From a virus, in the IMG/VR virus record IMGVR_UViG_3300014838_000586, positions 1 through 25,187 of that record: 25,187 bases of DNA, one strand, 5' to 3'. Each line of letters begins with the position of its first letter. Position 1 is the stretch's first letter. This document shows positions 7,069-16,057 of the stretch, piece by piece. The notes under the pieces are model-generated. The model saw nothing but the letters and a program-made list of their open reading frames with translations, did no database searches and was not told the DNA's origin. The translations under genes were made by a program, and so were the position numbers.

Positions 7069-7759
7069 AGTTCGCCCAGGTCATAGTGAAAGCGCCGCCG
7101 GAGTACGTGCCGGGTGTCTGGTCGGTGTGGGTGTTTACCGTGGTGATGTAAGTCAGGTCTGCTGTGACGAGCGCCGGCACCGTGGCGATATTGCTGAAGG
7201 TGAGCGTTCCGTAGTCGGGCAGCCCTGTACCGCCCCCGGCGGCCTTTTCGTTTTCTATGATCACTTCTGCGGTGTTGTACGGCCAGTTCCACTGCCCCAG
7301 GGCGCTGTTTACCGACTGGGTTGGTGTGGAACTGGCGTACGACCAGCCCTGGGTGGCGTTTACCTGCGTGGCGACCCAGTAATCGCCGACGACGGCCAGT
7401 GTGAGCGTGAGGGCGTCGCCAGCGCTGGAGTAGTAGGCGGACGGGTCCCAGAACTGGCTGGTGACGCCGCCTCCCAGGAACCACGTCCAGTGCGGTGAGG
7501 TGACGATATCGCCGGGATACCCGGTGTAATAGGCCGCGTAGATGCCGGTCTGCATGACGTTGCCGATGCCGACCCAGATGGACGCGAGCGCCCCGGTGCT
7601 GCCCGACAGCGACGGCACCGTGAATGACGCGGTGACCGACGTGACTGGCCCGCTGGTCGCGTTATAGACGATGCCGCCCCAGCCCGGCTGGTTCTGAGTT
7701 CCGGGCGTGGGGGGCACTTCATCCCGCCATCCACGTCGCTTGTGCATAGTCGTGTCCAC
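7061..7759 (-). CDS. Glutamic peptidase (G1/eqolisin-like) fold protein in the tail operon
   Basis: 232 residues. After a short charged leader, the sequence follows the peptidase A4/G1 pattern: a Trp-Gly-Gly start (GWGGIVYNATSGPVTSVTAS), FTVPS, a WVGIGN strand, a Gln in MQTGIYAAYY (Gln70), a later AEVIIENE segment (Glu165, Glu169) and LPDYGTLTFSN. In eqolisins the catalytic pair is one Gln and one Glu in these two places. No secretion signal is present, as expected for a virion component. The start is a GTG at 7759 with AGGA 7 bases upstream; an ATG four codons in is an alternative. It could also be a non-catalytic lectin-like relative with the same beta-sandwich. Position points to a tail-borne protease or adhesin. 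Confidence 0.68.
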   Translation of the reverse strand: MDTTMHKRRGWRDEVPPTPGTQNQPGWGGIVYNATSGPVTSVTASFTVPSLSGSTGALASIWVGIGNVMQTGIYAAYYTGYPGDIVTSPHWTWFLGGGVTSQFWDPSAYYSSAGDALTLTLAVVGDYWVATQVNATQGWSYASSTPTQSVNSALGQWNWPYNTAEVIIENEKAAGGGTGLPDYGTLTFSNIATVPALVTADLTYITTVNTHTDQTPGTYSGGAFTMTWANYD

Positions 7760-7767
7760 GATTAGTC

Positions 7768-10725
7768 CTACGGTATCTGGGCGATCCAGACGCCCGCATA
7801 GGCGCCGGACGTGGCATCGGATTCGGACAGGGCGTACCAGGTCAGGCCGCTCGAATCAGCCAGGCTCATCACTATCTGGCCGGCCGGCAGGTAATTCGAG
7901 TTACAGCAGACGGTGGCGACCAGAAGCGTGCCGGAGGGCGGCTTAACCGGGAAGTAGGCCGTCTGCTGGACCGCGCCGCCCGGGTACGCCGAGGCCAGCG
8001 AAGCGACGGCGGTGGTGACGGCCTCAACCACGATGTTCCCGGCGGTGGCCAGTACCTCGCCCAGCGCGATATTAACTCGCGTATTAGAGGGGGCGGTACC
8101 GCCGTAATAGGTCGCTACTCCTGTAAATGGCGAGGAGGCCGAATTGAACGTGCCGTAGCCAGCTCCGTTGATCGTGTCGTTCACGTTCTGGCTGAATACG
8201 GTGTTGCTGTTTGGCGTGTAAGTGGTTCCCGGAATCCAGTCCATCAGTGCGCCGCTTATCCGGGACCCGGAGCTGTTCGGGGTGATGCCGAGGTGCGGTA
8301 CCGACGACGAACCGGCCGAGTAGGAGGCGTTGTGGGCACCGAGAGCGATGACGTTGGCTGCTGGCGCAGCGCCGGAAAGCGCCTCTACCGTCAGCGCCAT
8401 CCCGATGGTGGGCGCGCCTGCGTAGTTGGTGCTGCCGGTGATGCCCGCCACCCCGCCGCTGGCCGTGGCGGTTATGGCGAGGGTGCTCACCGCCGTCGCC
8501 GTCACTACCCCGGTGCCGCCCACCGCCGCCGAGATGGAGGTGACCGTCATCTGCTCCCCGTCGGCAACGATGTCGAACGGGAACTCCGCGGCTGAGGTAG
8601 TCCACGTGGGGGCCGTGGGCACGGTGGGGCTTACCGCGAAGGACGTCATGGCCGTGTCGATGGCGGTGAGCAGGCCCGAGCCGTCCGTGTCCGCCCGGGA
8701 ATACGTCGGGTCTTCGAACACAGCGGTCTGATACGGGCGCCCCGGTACGCAGTTGAAGCTGATCGTGTAAACGAATGTGTTCAGGCTGATGGTGAAGCCG
8801 AGCGCGAGCTGATTGATGGCGCCGGGCGGCAGGAAGGCGGGCGGGTTGCTGATCTGGATCAGGTCTCCTGGGCCCACCTGCTGGACCTGGGAGAAGATCT
8901 CCGCCACCTCAGACCGGCTCAGGTCCACGTTGAGGACCGGGTAGCGCAGGCCGTCCTGGGTGCCCAGCCACAGCAGCCACGCCGCCGTGTCGTTGAGCCG
9001 TTCCCCATCGAACGCGCTGTAGACCGTCTCCGACACCGGGTAGTCCCCCACCCCGTTTGGCGGCAGGTTGACCGACATGTTCCCGGAGGCCAGTTCCAGG
9101 TGCGCGGAGCTGCCGCCGTTCCTGGTCACGGTGACGTCGTTCTTGGTGTGCTGGTCGTCGTCGGTCGGCTGAAGCGGCGTGGCCAGGGCGGCTGAGGCGT
9201 AGTTGAGCACCGCGGCGGCCTGCTGGTTACTCAGGTCCACCCTGGTCCGGTAGCCGAGACCGAAGTTGCCGGTGGGCTCGTACATGATGCCCATGTCCAC
9301 CGCGACGCACTGCTGGAGCAGCGTGAGCAGCGTGACCCCGGCGACCTGGGCGCCCATCTGCTCGGTGTCGGTGTCCGTGCCCATCAGCTCGGCGTAGACG
9401 CCCTCCTCACCGCACAGCCGGAGGAACCGGTCCGCGGCCAGCTCCCCGGCGTACGCCGCCAGCACCGGGATCAGGTCGTAGATGTTGGTGTAGGCGTACT
9501 GGACGGCGATGTGCCCGATCGCGGTGTCGTTGATGGGCGCGTTGCCGCTGGCGTTGGTGATGATCTCGGTGATCTGGCCGACGATCCCAGACGAGTAAAC
9601 CCCGGATATACCCGGCAGCTCGGTTCCGTCGAGGTTAATGGCGTTGAGCCCCCACGCGATGCTGTTGCCGGGGTACTGCTGAAGCTCCATGCTGACCAGG
9701 ATCGGCTGCCCGTTCACGTGCCAGCTGGCCAGCCCGGTGGTGAACAGCTGAACGCCCTGGGTCCAGCCGCTCATGGTCAGGTCGCCGCCAGTGGTGTAGA
9801 ACAGGTCGAGGTTGCCCACCTTGCCGCTGGTGTAGACCCGCATAATCACCGAGTCGGTCGGCATTTCCGTGCTGGGCACCGACAGCAGGAACCGGACGAT
9901 GTTGGCCGCAGCCGACCCGTCAGCCGACTTGTACGAGACGGTTATTCTGCCCGCGCCGCCCGCACCGCCGGACGCACCCGATCCACCGCCCCCGCCCCCG
10001 CCGGGAGAGCTGCCCGCCGTCCCCGCGTACCCGACCGGGTTGACGACCGGCGGCGGTGCGACGGTAATAACCCCGGTCAGGGATAGCGCCTCGAACTGTG
10101 CGACGGTGGCCGCCACGGAGGTGGGGTCTTCCAGCCCCGGATAACTGCCCTGGAACGCGGAGAAGTCCACCGGGCTGGCGCCGCCGAAGCTGTTGCTGTC
10201 GGAATACTGCCAGACCGTCGGGGTCATCCCGCCGTACGGCTGCCACCCGGCTCCGGTGGTCGCGTCGGTGTAGGTGGTGAAGTTGCTGCTCCACAGCAGC
10301 ATGCCGCGGCCGATCAGGCTGGTGAGGGCGGGTGAGCCCCAGTCCTGCCAGTACCAGTTGGGCAGATACAGCCAGTAGAGGATTCCGCCGTGCGCCCGGT
10401 AGGCGTCGATGAATGCGGTGACGTCCGCGAGCGTCGGGCTGGACCCCGTGGTGGTTTCCACGTCCAGCATCAGCGGCGTCGAGCCCACCACGCTGTAGCA
10501 GTACGCCGCCTGTGAGGAGATCGGCGCCCCGCCGGACCCAGCGCTGCTGTGCAGGAAGTGGTAGGCGACGAAGTAGGCGCCTGCGCTCGCGGCCCCGGAC
10601 TTGAACGTGCTGTAGTACGGGTTGGTGTAGTTGTTACTCTCGGTGGCTTTCCCGATGACCGCCAGCGCGCCGGTAAGGCTGATGCCCGCCTGGCCGCTGC
10701 TGATGTCGGGGAAGTAGATGGTCAC
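7768..10725 (-). CDS. Tail hub C-terminal half fused to an N-terminal GH25 lysozyme domain
   Basis: 985 residues. Residues 1-200 resemble GH25 muramidase: YFPDISSG at the start, TESNNYTNP, YHFLHSS, and LMLDVETTTG with Asp88 and Glu90 as the DxE pair. A Pro linker and a glycine-rich piece (about 231-266, ending GRITVSY) follow. Residues 274-405 look like the second half of a LamG-like sandwich (VRFLLSVPSTEMPTD). Residues 405-695 match the C-terminal part of the actinophage tail hub (Tal-like) protein (AYAGELAADRFLRL, DDDQHTKNDVTVTRNGGSSA, YSRADTDGS). A further beta-domain (EFPFDIVADGEQMTVTSI) and a 240-residue C-terminal region complete it. The start is GTG with AGGTGA 6 bases upstream. Its missing N-terminal half is in the gene upstream. 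Confidence 0.8.
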   Translation of the reverse strand: MTIYFPDISSGQAGISLTGALAVIGKATESNNYTNPYYSTFKSGAASAGAYFVAYHFLHSSAGSGGAPISSQAAYCYSVVGSTPLMLDVETTTGSSPTLADVTAFIDAYRAHGGILYWLYLPNWYWQDWGSPALTSLIGRGMLLWSSNFTTYTDATTGAGWQPYGGMTPTVWQYSDSNSFGGASPVDFSAFQGSYPGLEDPTSVAATVAQFEALSLTGVITVAPPPVVNPVGYAGTAGSSPGGGGGGGSGASGGAGGAGRITVSYKSADGSAAANIVRFLLSVPSTEMPTDSVIMRVYTSGKVGNLDLFYTTGGDLTMSGWTQGVQLFTTGLASWHVNGQPILVSMELQQYPGNSIAWGLNAINLDGTELPGISGVYSSGIVGQITEIITNASGNAPINDTAIGHIAVQYAYTNIYDLIPVLAAYAGELAADRFLRLCGEEGVYAELMGTDTDTEQMGAQVAGVTLLTLLQQCVAVDMGIMYEPTGNFGLGYRTRVDLSNQQAAAVLNYASAALATPLQPTDDDQHTKNDVTVTRNGGSSAHLELASGNMSVNLPPNGVGDYPVSETVYSAFDGERLNDTAAWLLWLGTQDGLRYPVLNVDLSRSEVAEIFSQVQQVGPGDLIQISNPPAFLPPGAINQLALGFTISLNTFVYTISFNCVPGRPYQTAVFEDPTYSRADTDGSGLLTAIDTAMTSFAVSPTVPTAPTWTTSAAEFPFDIVADGEQMTVTSISAAVGGTGVVTATAVSTLAITATASGGVAGITGSTNYAGAPTIGMALTVEALSGAAPAANVIALGAHNASYSAGSSSVPHLGITPNSSGSRISGALMDWIPGTTYTPNSNTVFSQNVNDTINGAGYGTFNSASSPFTGVATYYGGTAPSNTRVNIALGEVLATAGNIVVEAVTTAVASLASAYPGGAVQQTAYFPVKPPSGTLLVATVCCNSNYLPAGQIVMSLADSSGLTWYALSESDATSGAYAGVWIAQIP

Positions 10726-10731
10726 AGAGAG

Positions 10732-13700
10732 TCACCTAATGTACGTGAATTGGAGTTGCGGCGGGTTGATCATTTCAGCCCCGGCGAAGTAACCGTAGTT
10801 GTACTGGCTGTCCACGGCCTTGTACAGGAGCAGGCAGGTGGCGGATGACTGGAACCAGCTGCCCACGCTGGTGATGTTGTGAGAGAGCAGCTGGCCCTGG
10901 TTGATCCACCACTCTTCCTGATCCTCAGTGACGCTCCCGATCGGCGAGGTCGAGCCGAAGCTGGTGATGGTGCCCCAGCCGAGCGTGACGTACATGCCGG
11001 TGGGGTAGTAGCTGCCCAGATTTTGCAGCACCAGGTTCACGTTTGTGATGGCGGCCCCGGCCAGGTCGGACTGGATCTGGCCGTAGTCGAACACCAGGTA
11101 GCTGAAAATGTTGCCGTTGCTGTCATTGGCGTCGCCCTGGTAGACGTACCCGGCCGGGTTGCTGACCAGGTTCCCGTAGCCGTTGTAGGAGTACGTCGCG
11201 GTGGCGCTGTAATAACTGATGTGCGTGGACTTGGCGACCGACGAGGCGCCGCCCGGCCCGCCTGAACCACCGCCGGAGACGACGCCCCCGATGCCCGCGG
11301 AAGTGGCTCCGGAGCCGCCCGCCTTACCGCCCTGGGACGGCCCGCCAGAGCTGCCGCCGCCGCCGCCCGCGTTACCAGGAGCCCCGCCCGCGCCGCCTGG
11401 GTAGAAGATGGGATCGGCGCTGGACACCCCACCCGGGATGCCGCCCGCGATGCTGGTGCCGCCCGTGCCGCTGGGCGCGATCAGGGTGCCGAATATGGCC
11501 GCCCCCGCCGAACCGCCCGGCCCGCTGGTGCCGCCAGCCCCCGGTGCGGGAATCGACCAGTTGACCGGGTTTCCGGGCGTGAATTGGTAGCCGGGTGCGG
11601 AAACGAAGGCGCCACCCGCACCACCGCCCCAGGAGCTTGACGACGAGCCGCCACCACCGTCGCCTGGAGCCCACATGTCCACCGTGCCCGAGGTGGTGCC
11701 TGCTGGCGGGGTGAAAGAGCCTGATCCGGTGGTGTAGGTGACCGAAGCGTTAGTTATGCTGGCCGACCCGAGCTTGGCCTCGCTGATACGCCCGGTCCAG
11801 CTGGAGTTGGACAGCAGCGGGATAGCCATCGACGCGGAGAAGGAGGTGTTGCTGGCCAGCGTCGGGGTGCCGTTGATGAACATCGGCTGGCCGTTGATAC
11901 CGGAAGCCAGGTTGGTGGACCCGGCCAGGTCCTCGCACGGCCAGTAGGCAGCCGGGGCGAGCGTCCCGCTCAGGGAGGTCCAGTAGCGAAGCAGCGCCGA
12001 TCCGAGGGTGCCGCCCTGGCTGAGCCTGCGCAGGATGCCGGAGGCGGTGATGGAGGCGTAGACGTCCGTACCGGTCGGGTCCCACGAGGGCGGCCACTCC
12101 GACACCTCGCCCCAGAACACAGCGACCCGCGGCGACCCCTGGACGGTGGTGGTCTGCACGGAGACCCGCAGCTGGCTGTTCCGGCTGATCTGGCCGTAGT
12201 AGGCACCCAGCGGGTTGCGCAGGGTGAACCGGCCGTCCCGGTTGTTGAGGGTGAGCGCGCAGGTGGACGGGTTGGGCGCCGTCGCCTCGTCGGGCTGGCC
12301 GCTGGTGATCTGGATGTTGTTCCGGGAGTAGACATACGCCGTGATGTCCGCCCACACGTTGGCGCTGGTGAAAAAGGCTGCCCGGGACAGTGCCACCGGG
12401 AAGTTGCGCGCGGCTACAGTGTCCGGGTCGAGCAGCCCCGAGGTGGCGTCCTCCCAGTAGGCGCTCATATAGCATGCCGGGCCGCCCTGCCCGTAGGACG
12501 TGTTCGCCAGGATCAGCGAGGCCATCTGGTAGATGTAGTACGGATCGTCGCCGCCGCCGATGTAGCTGCCGCCGGTCTTCCAGGTGACCAGCCCCCACTC
12601 GGGGAAGCTGAACGGGACACCAGCCGCGGCTCCGGTGGTGACGAACGCTGTCCAGGATTCGATGCCGTCCTGAATCGTCTCCAGGTAGTTCCAGTTGGCC
12701 TCCTGCTGGGCGATGGTCCGGGTGAACGGCGGCGGGGTGACGGACGGGTAATCGCCCCAGTCGTAGAGGTCCAGCCCGATCGAGTCCACGTACGCGGTGC
12801 CGGGGAACCAGTTCTGCACCTCTGCGCCGCCCGTGCTGAACGGGCCCAGGATCGGGTTCCAGCAGAAGACGAAGTTAGCACCGGGCAGCCCGCGCAGCAG
12901 CGTGACGATGTGCTGCCAGCCCGCCACGTACTGGGCGACGGTATCCCCGGTGGTGGTGGGCGACCAGTGGTACCAGTTTCCGTTGAACTCCCGGCCGATC
13001 CTGATCATGGATGACCCGAAGCCGTTTTCGATCAGGTAGCTGCCCAGCGCAGTCCAGTGCGCGTCGTTGGTGCCCGCGGCCTCTGCCGCCCAGGTGGCGC
13101 CTCCCGAGCCGGCCGATACCCCCGCACACGCTGGCAGGGACAGGCACAGCCGCCGTCCTCCCGCCACCGCGGCCGACCAGATGCCTGCCTGGATGGAAGT
13201 GGTGACGTACGCGCCCTCAAACTGAGCCCAGGTGGTGGGGGCGTCCAGCACGTAGTCGAGCACGAAGTCCATCTGCCTGTTGCACGCTGTCTCGTACGCC
13301 TCGACGTTGCCCAGCGCGGTGGCCGGTGTCGGGCTCGTCACCACGGTGCCGTCCGGGTTTTCGGTGCCGCCGTTGCCCCGGTACACGCCGATCAGCGGCA
13401 GCGCCAATCCGGTCACCGGGTCGTTCTTGTTGCCGAACATGCAGCCGTTGCCCAGGCTCAGCTCCACCGTGATGCCCAGCCCCGTCTCCGGGAACGGCGC
13501 AGGAGGCGGGGGTGGAAGCGCCACCGCACCGGCCGGGACGCCGGCCCCGCCCGCAGTACCGGTCTGTGCCGCAGCACCAAGCCGTGCCGAGCTGGTGCCG
13601 CCGAAGATACTGCCGATCCCGCCCGCAGCACCGGCTTGTGCCGCGGCGCCTGGGAGGGGGAATGACCCGGCGCCGGTATTACCGCCATAGACGTCGCCGT

Positions 13701-14646
13701 AGATGTCGGAGTAGCCACCGGTATAGCCGCCTGTAGACGGCACGCCGCCGCTCCCGGCCTCGCCGACCGCCGCGGCCACTCCGGTGACGTTAGCCGGGCC
13801 GATCAGACCGGTGGTGTAACCGGTCCCCGCGCGCGCGGAGATGCCGACGGCTACGCCCGCGACGGCGGTCACAGCGGCCGGGACCCCTGTGCCGCCTGCC
13901 GCTGTGACCGCTGCGGGGACCCCGACGACGTTCTTCGCCCCGGATGTGCCGCCGAAAGGCACGCCCGTGTACGCAGCGACCGTGACGGATGCCGCTGCCC
14001 CGGTGACGTTCGCGCCGGTCCCCGCGTTGGTGGCGAAGGTGGCCACGGCGGCGTACCAGCTGGTCGGGCCCGCAGAAGCGGAGGTTCCGGAGTATGCCCA
14101 GGCTGAGGATGTACTGCTGGCGAACTGGTAGCCGGACACGATCGCGCCGCTGGCCCCGACGTAGGGGGTCAGGTTCGCCCACGGGGCTCCAGGGCCGGTG
14201 ATGCCCGTGCCGAGGGTGACGTAGGCGAGGCCCACCCAGAACTCAGCCGGGTAGTTGGTGTAGCCGCTGGAGACCGACGTCCAGTTCGGGTTGACGTTCG
14301 AGCCGTCGGCTTCAGCGGATACGTCCAGGGTGTAGCAGGCCGGGACTTCGTAGAGGTAGAGGAAACTGTAGCCCGCGACGATGTTGCTGATGTTGATGGT
14401 GGTGTAGCCGCCCACGCTGGACAGGCAGTACCAGTTCTGGACGATGCCCGACGCGCCGTTGAAATAGGCGTAGGTGTCGTTGCTGCCAGCGCCCGCACCG
14501 GCCACCGCGGGCGAGTTGGTGAGCTGAGAGGTGCCCAGGCAGACGACGATCGTGCTGCCCGGCGTGATGTTGCGGGCAAAGCTGGCGCTTACCGTGGTGC
14601 CGCTGGCCGCATAGTTGCTGACGGCAGGCTGGATCAGCGCTGGCAT
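10732..14646 (-). CDS. Giant tail tip protein: GH26-like glycosidase plus N-terminal half of the tail hub
   Basis: 1304 residues. About 1-205 is a beta-sandwich structural domain; 205-385 is Gly/Ala/Val low-complexity linker ending in a Pro run. Residues 385-760 resemble a GH26 (mannanase-type) barrel: RIGREFNGNWYHWS with Glu553 as likely acid/base, FCWNP, and FPEWGL with Glu683 as likely nucleophile. Residues 760-960 match the N-terminal part of the actinophage hub (QITSGQPDEATAPNPSTC, LNNRDGRFTLRNP, GILRRLSQGG, AAYWPCED). Residues 970-1137 are a glycine-rich domain, and 1137-1304 a distinct C-terminal domain rich in Tyr and Asn. A strong Shine-Dalgarno (AAGGAGGAAT) sits just upstream of the ATG. 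Substrate is unknown; binding or degrading an extracellular polysaccharide is inferred. Confidence 0.8.
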   Translation of the reverse strand: MPALIQPAVSNYAASGTTVSASFARNITPGSTIVVCLGTSQLTNSPAVAGAGAGSNDTYAYFNGASGIVQNWYCLSSVGGYTTINISNIVAGYSFLYLYEVPACYTLDVSAEADGSNVNPNWTSVSSGYTNYPAEFWVGLAYVTLGTGITGPGAPWANLTPYVGASGAIVSGYQFASSTSSAWAYSGTSASAGPTSWYAAVATFATNAGTGANVTGAAASVTVAAYTGVPFGGTSGAKNVVGVPAAVTAAGGTGVPAAVTAVAGVAVGISARAGTGYTTGLIGPANVTGVAAAVGEAGSGGVPSTGGYTGGYSDIYGDVYGGNTGAGSFPLPGAAAQAGAAGGIGSIFGGTSSARLGAAAQTGTAGGAGVPAGAVALPPPPPAPFPETGLGITVELSLGNGCMFGNKNDPVTGLALPLIGVYRGNGGTENPDGTVVTSPTPATALGNVEAYETACNRQMDFVLDYVLDAPTTWAQFEGAYVTTSIQAGIWSAAVAGGRRLCLSLPACAGVSAGSGGATWAAEAAGTNDAHWTALGSYLIENGFGSSMIRIGREFNGNWYHWSPTTTGDTVAQYVAGWQHIVTLLRGLPGANFVFCWNPILGPFSTGGAEVQNWFPGTAYVDSIGLDLYDWGDYPSVTPPPFTRTIAQQEANWNYLETIQDGIESWTAFVTTGAAAGVPFSFPEWGLVTWKTGGSYIGGGDDPYYIYQMASLILANTSYGQGGPACYMSAYWEDATSGLLDPDTVAARNFPVALSRAAFFTSANVWADITAYVYSRNNIQITSGQPDEATAPNPSTCALTLNNRDGRFTLRNPLGAYYGQISRNSQLRVSVQTTTVQGSPRVAVFWGEVSEWPPSWDPTGTDVYASITASGILRRLSQGGTLGSALLRYWTSLSGTLAPAAYWPCEDLAGSTNLASGINGQPMFINGTPTLASNTSFSASMAIPLLSNSSWTGRISEAKLGSASITNASVTYTTGSGSFTPPAGTTSGTVDMWAPGDGGGGSSSSSWGGGAGGAFVSAPGYQFTPGNPVNWSIPAPGAGGTSGPGGSAGAAIFGTLIAPSGTGGTSIAGGIPGGVSSADPIFYPGGAGGAPGNAGGGGGSSGGPSQGGKAGGSGATSAGIGGVVSGGGSGGPGGASSVAKSTHISYYSATATYSYNGYGNLVSNPAGYVYQGDANDSNGNIFSYLVFDYGQIQSDLAGAAITNVNLVLQNLGSYYPTGMYVTLGWGTITSFGSTSPIGSVTEDQEEWWINQGQLLSHNITSVGSWFQSSATCLLLYKAVDSQYNYGYFAGAEMINPPQLQFTYIR

Positions 14647-14651
14647 TGCCT

Positions 14652-14661
14652 ATTCCTCCTT
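14652..14661 (-). promoter_or_regulatory. Strong ribosome binding site of the giant tip gene
   Basis: Read on the minus strand this is AAGGAGGAAT, a near-perfect match to the anti-Shine-Dalgarno sequence. It lies 5 bases before the ATG at 14646 (8 from the GGAGG core) and fills the gap after the stop of the GH16 gene. It is the strongest such site I see in the tail operon. Confidence 0.85.
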
Positions 14662-14669
14662 CCGGAGCG

Positions 14670-16049
14670 TTACGGGATCGTCCACTTGACGGACGCGATC
14701 GTCAGGATGGTGATGGGCAGGGTGAGCCCGGCCGAGGGGTAGCCCACGTTATAAGCAGGGCTGCTCGGGCCTACGGTTGTCTCTCCTACCGCCACGTTGG
14801 CGACGAACATCAGCGGGCAGTCCGGGCCGAACGGCCACTGCGGCGCGCTGTACCCGGCGGAGGTCATAGCCGCCAGCCAGGTGCTCTTGGTCAGCGGGAA
14901 GTTGGCCATCGTGGTGCCGTCCATCGTCATGGTGATGGTCAGGTAGTCCGAGGAGATCGAGCACACGTAGGTGTGGAACGCGCCGTCGTTGAGGACCGCC
15001 GGGGTGATGTTCAGCCCGGTGCCGTGGCCTTCCCAGTCGGCCCCGTAGTAGTCGTTGGGGTTCCGCGGGCCGATCACGTTGCTATATCCGTGCGAGATGT
15101 TGAAGCTGCCGCCGTAGGCGCCGCCGAAGTTCTCGATGATATCGATCTCGCCGCATTGCGGCCACTGCTTGTTGATGCCGTTCAGCCAGATGGCCGGCCA
15201 GAATCCAGCGGTCGGGTTGAACTTGGCCACCACGGTCACGGTGCCGTATGTCGCGCAGAACGGCCGGAAGCCCTGCCGCTGGAGGCTCCAGTCGAGCGCG
15301 CCCTGGGCGCCGTTGTTGGTGCCCCGCAGATCGGGGAAAGTGGAAATCCTAGCCGAGTTGTAGTTGCCGAGCGCGTTGGCGACGGTGGTCGCGCCATCGG
15401 TGCCTGTTACGGACATCACCAAAGCCGGTGTGCTGCTAGGGCCGGCAGTTGAGTTGACGTAGCTGTTGTTCGTGTTGGCCACATACCACTGCGCGCCCAG
15501 CGTCGGGTCATCAGATGGCGCCCCGGTTGCGATGGCCCACTTGGAGGCGTCCGGGAGCTGCCCGTTGGGTGTCTGCCCGAAGTTGTCGTAGAACACCGTG
15601 GTGCCGCTTGTGAAGCCGTACAGGGCCTCTGTGTTCAGCCACAGGGCGAGGGTGGCGTTGTAGACGAAAACGAGGATGTCAGCGAACCCCGGCGCGGTGG
15701 ACAGAATCGGAGGCACGCCCCCCGTGCTGTCGGGGAAGTTCCAGGCACTCGACCAGGTGACCAGGCGGTTACCGGAGCTGTCCTGGATAACGGTGATGGT
15801 GATCTTCTGCCCGTCGGTGGGGTTGGACGGCGTTCCGATGATCCGGGTCGCGCCGACGCCAGAGGTGAAAGTCAGCCGGAAGTCGGAGCCGAGGCCAGCG
15901 TTGATCGCGACGGTGGAAGCGTCGGTGAGCGTCACGACCAGGGGCACGCCGGTACGCCCGCTGTTCAGGGACGTATAGATGTCGTCGTGGTCGGTCAGGT
16001 GCCCGCTCTCACCCGTGTACACGCTGTTCTGCGGCAGTGGCCAGGTCAT
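14670..16049 (-). CDS. Tail protein with C-terminal GH16 glycosidase domain
   Basis: 459 residues. Residues 1-155 are a phage structural domain (LTDHDDIYTSLNSG, NPTDGQKITITVIQD, ADILVFVYNATLALW), a pattern common in phage tail fibres. Residues about 160-459 read as a family 16 glycoside hydrolase: FYDNFGQTPNGQLPDASKW, FWPAIWLNG, the catalytic signature GEIDIIENFG with Glu301, Asp303 and Glu306, then a folded C-terminal beta part. GH16 enzymes cleave beta-1,3/1,4-glucans, galactans and related polymers; the actual substrate cannot be told. I chose the ATG at 16049 because AGGAG sits 5 bases upstream, overlapping the tape measure stop. The same frame extends 87 codons further upstream but that part is only a shadow of the tape measure gene. 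Confidence 0.85.
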   Translation of the reverse strand: MTWPLPQNSVYTGESGHLTDHDDIYTSLNSGRTGVPLVVTLTDASTVAINAGLGSDFRLTFTSGVGATRIIGTPSNPTDGQKITITVIQDSSGNRLVTWSSAWNFPDSTGGVPPILSTAPGFADILVFVYNATLALWLNTEALYGFTSGTTVFYDNFGQTPNGQLPDASKWAIATGAPSDDPTLGAQWYVANTNNSYVNSTAGPSSTPALVMSVTGTDGATTVANALGNYNSARISTFPDLRGTNNGAQGALDWSLQRQGFRPFCATYGTVTVVAKFNPTAGFWPAIWLNGINKQWPQCGEIDIIENFGGAYGGSFNISHGYSNVIGPRNPNDYYGADWEGHGTGLNITPAVLNDGAFHTYVCSISSDYLTITMTMDGTTMANFPLTKSTWLAAMTSAGYSAPQWPFGPDCPLMFVANVAVGETTVGPSSPAYNVGYPSAGLTLPITILTIASVKWTIP

Positions 16050-16057
16050 TTTCTCTC

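Noticed and set aside
14646-15452. 268-codon plus-strand frame opposite the GH16 gene
   Set aside because: The Arg/Gly/Val-rich composition is that of a shadow frame, with no recognisable domain and no operon context, while the opposite strand has intact GH16 motifs.
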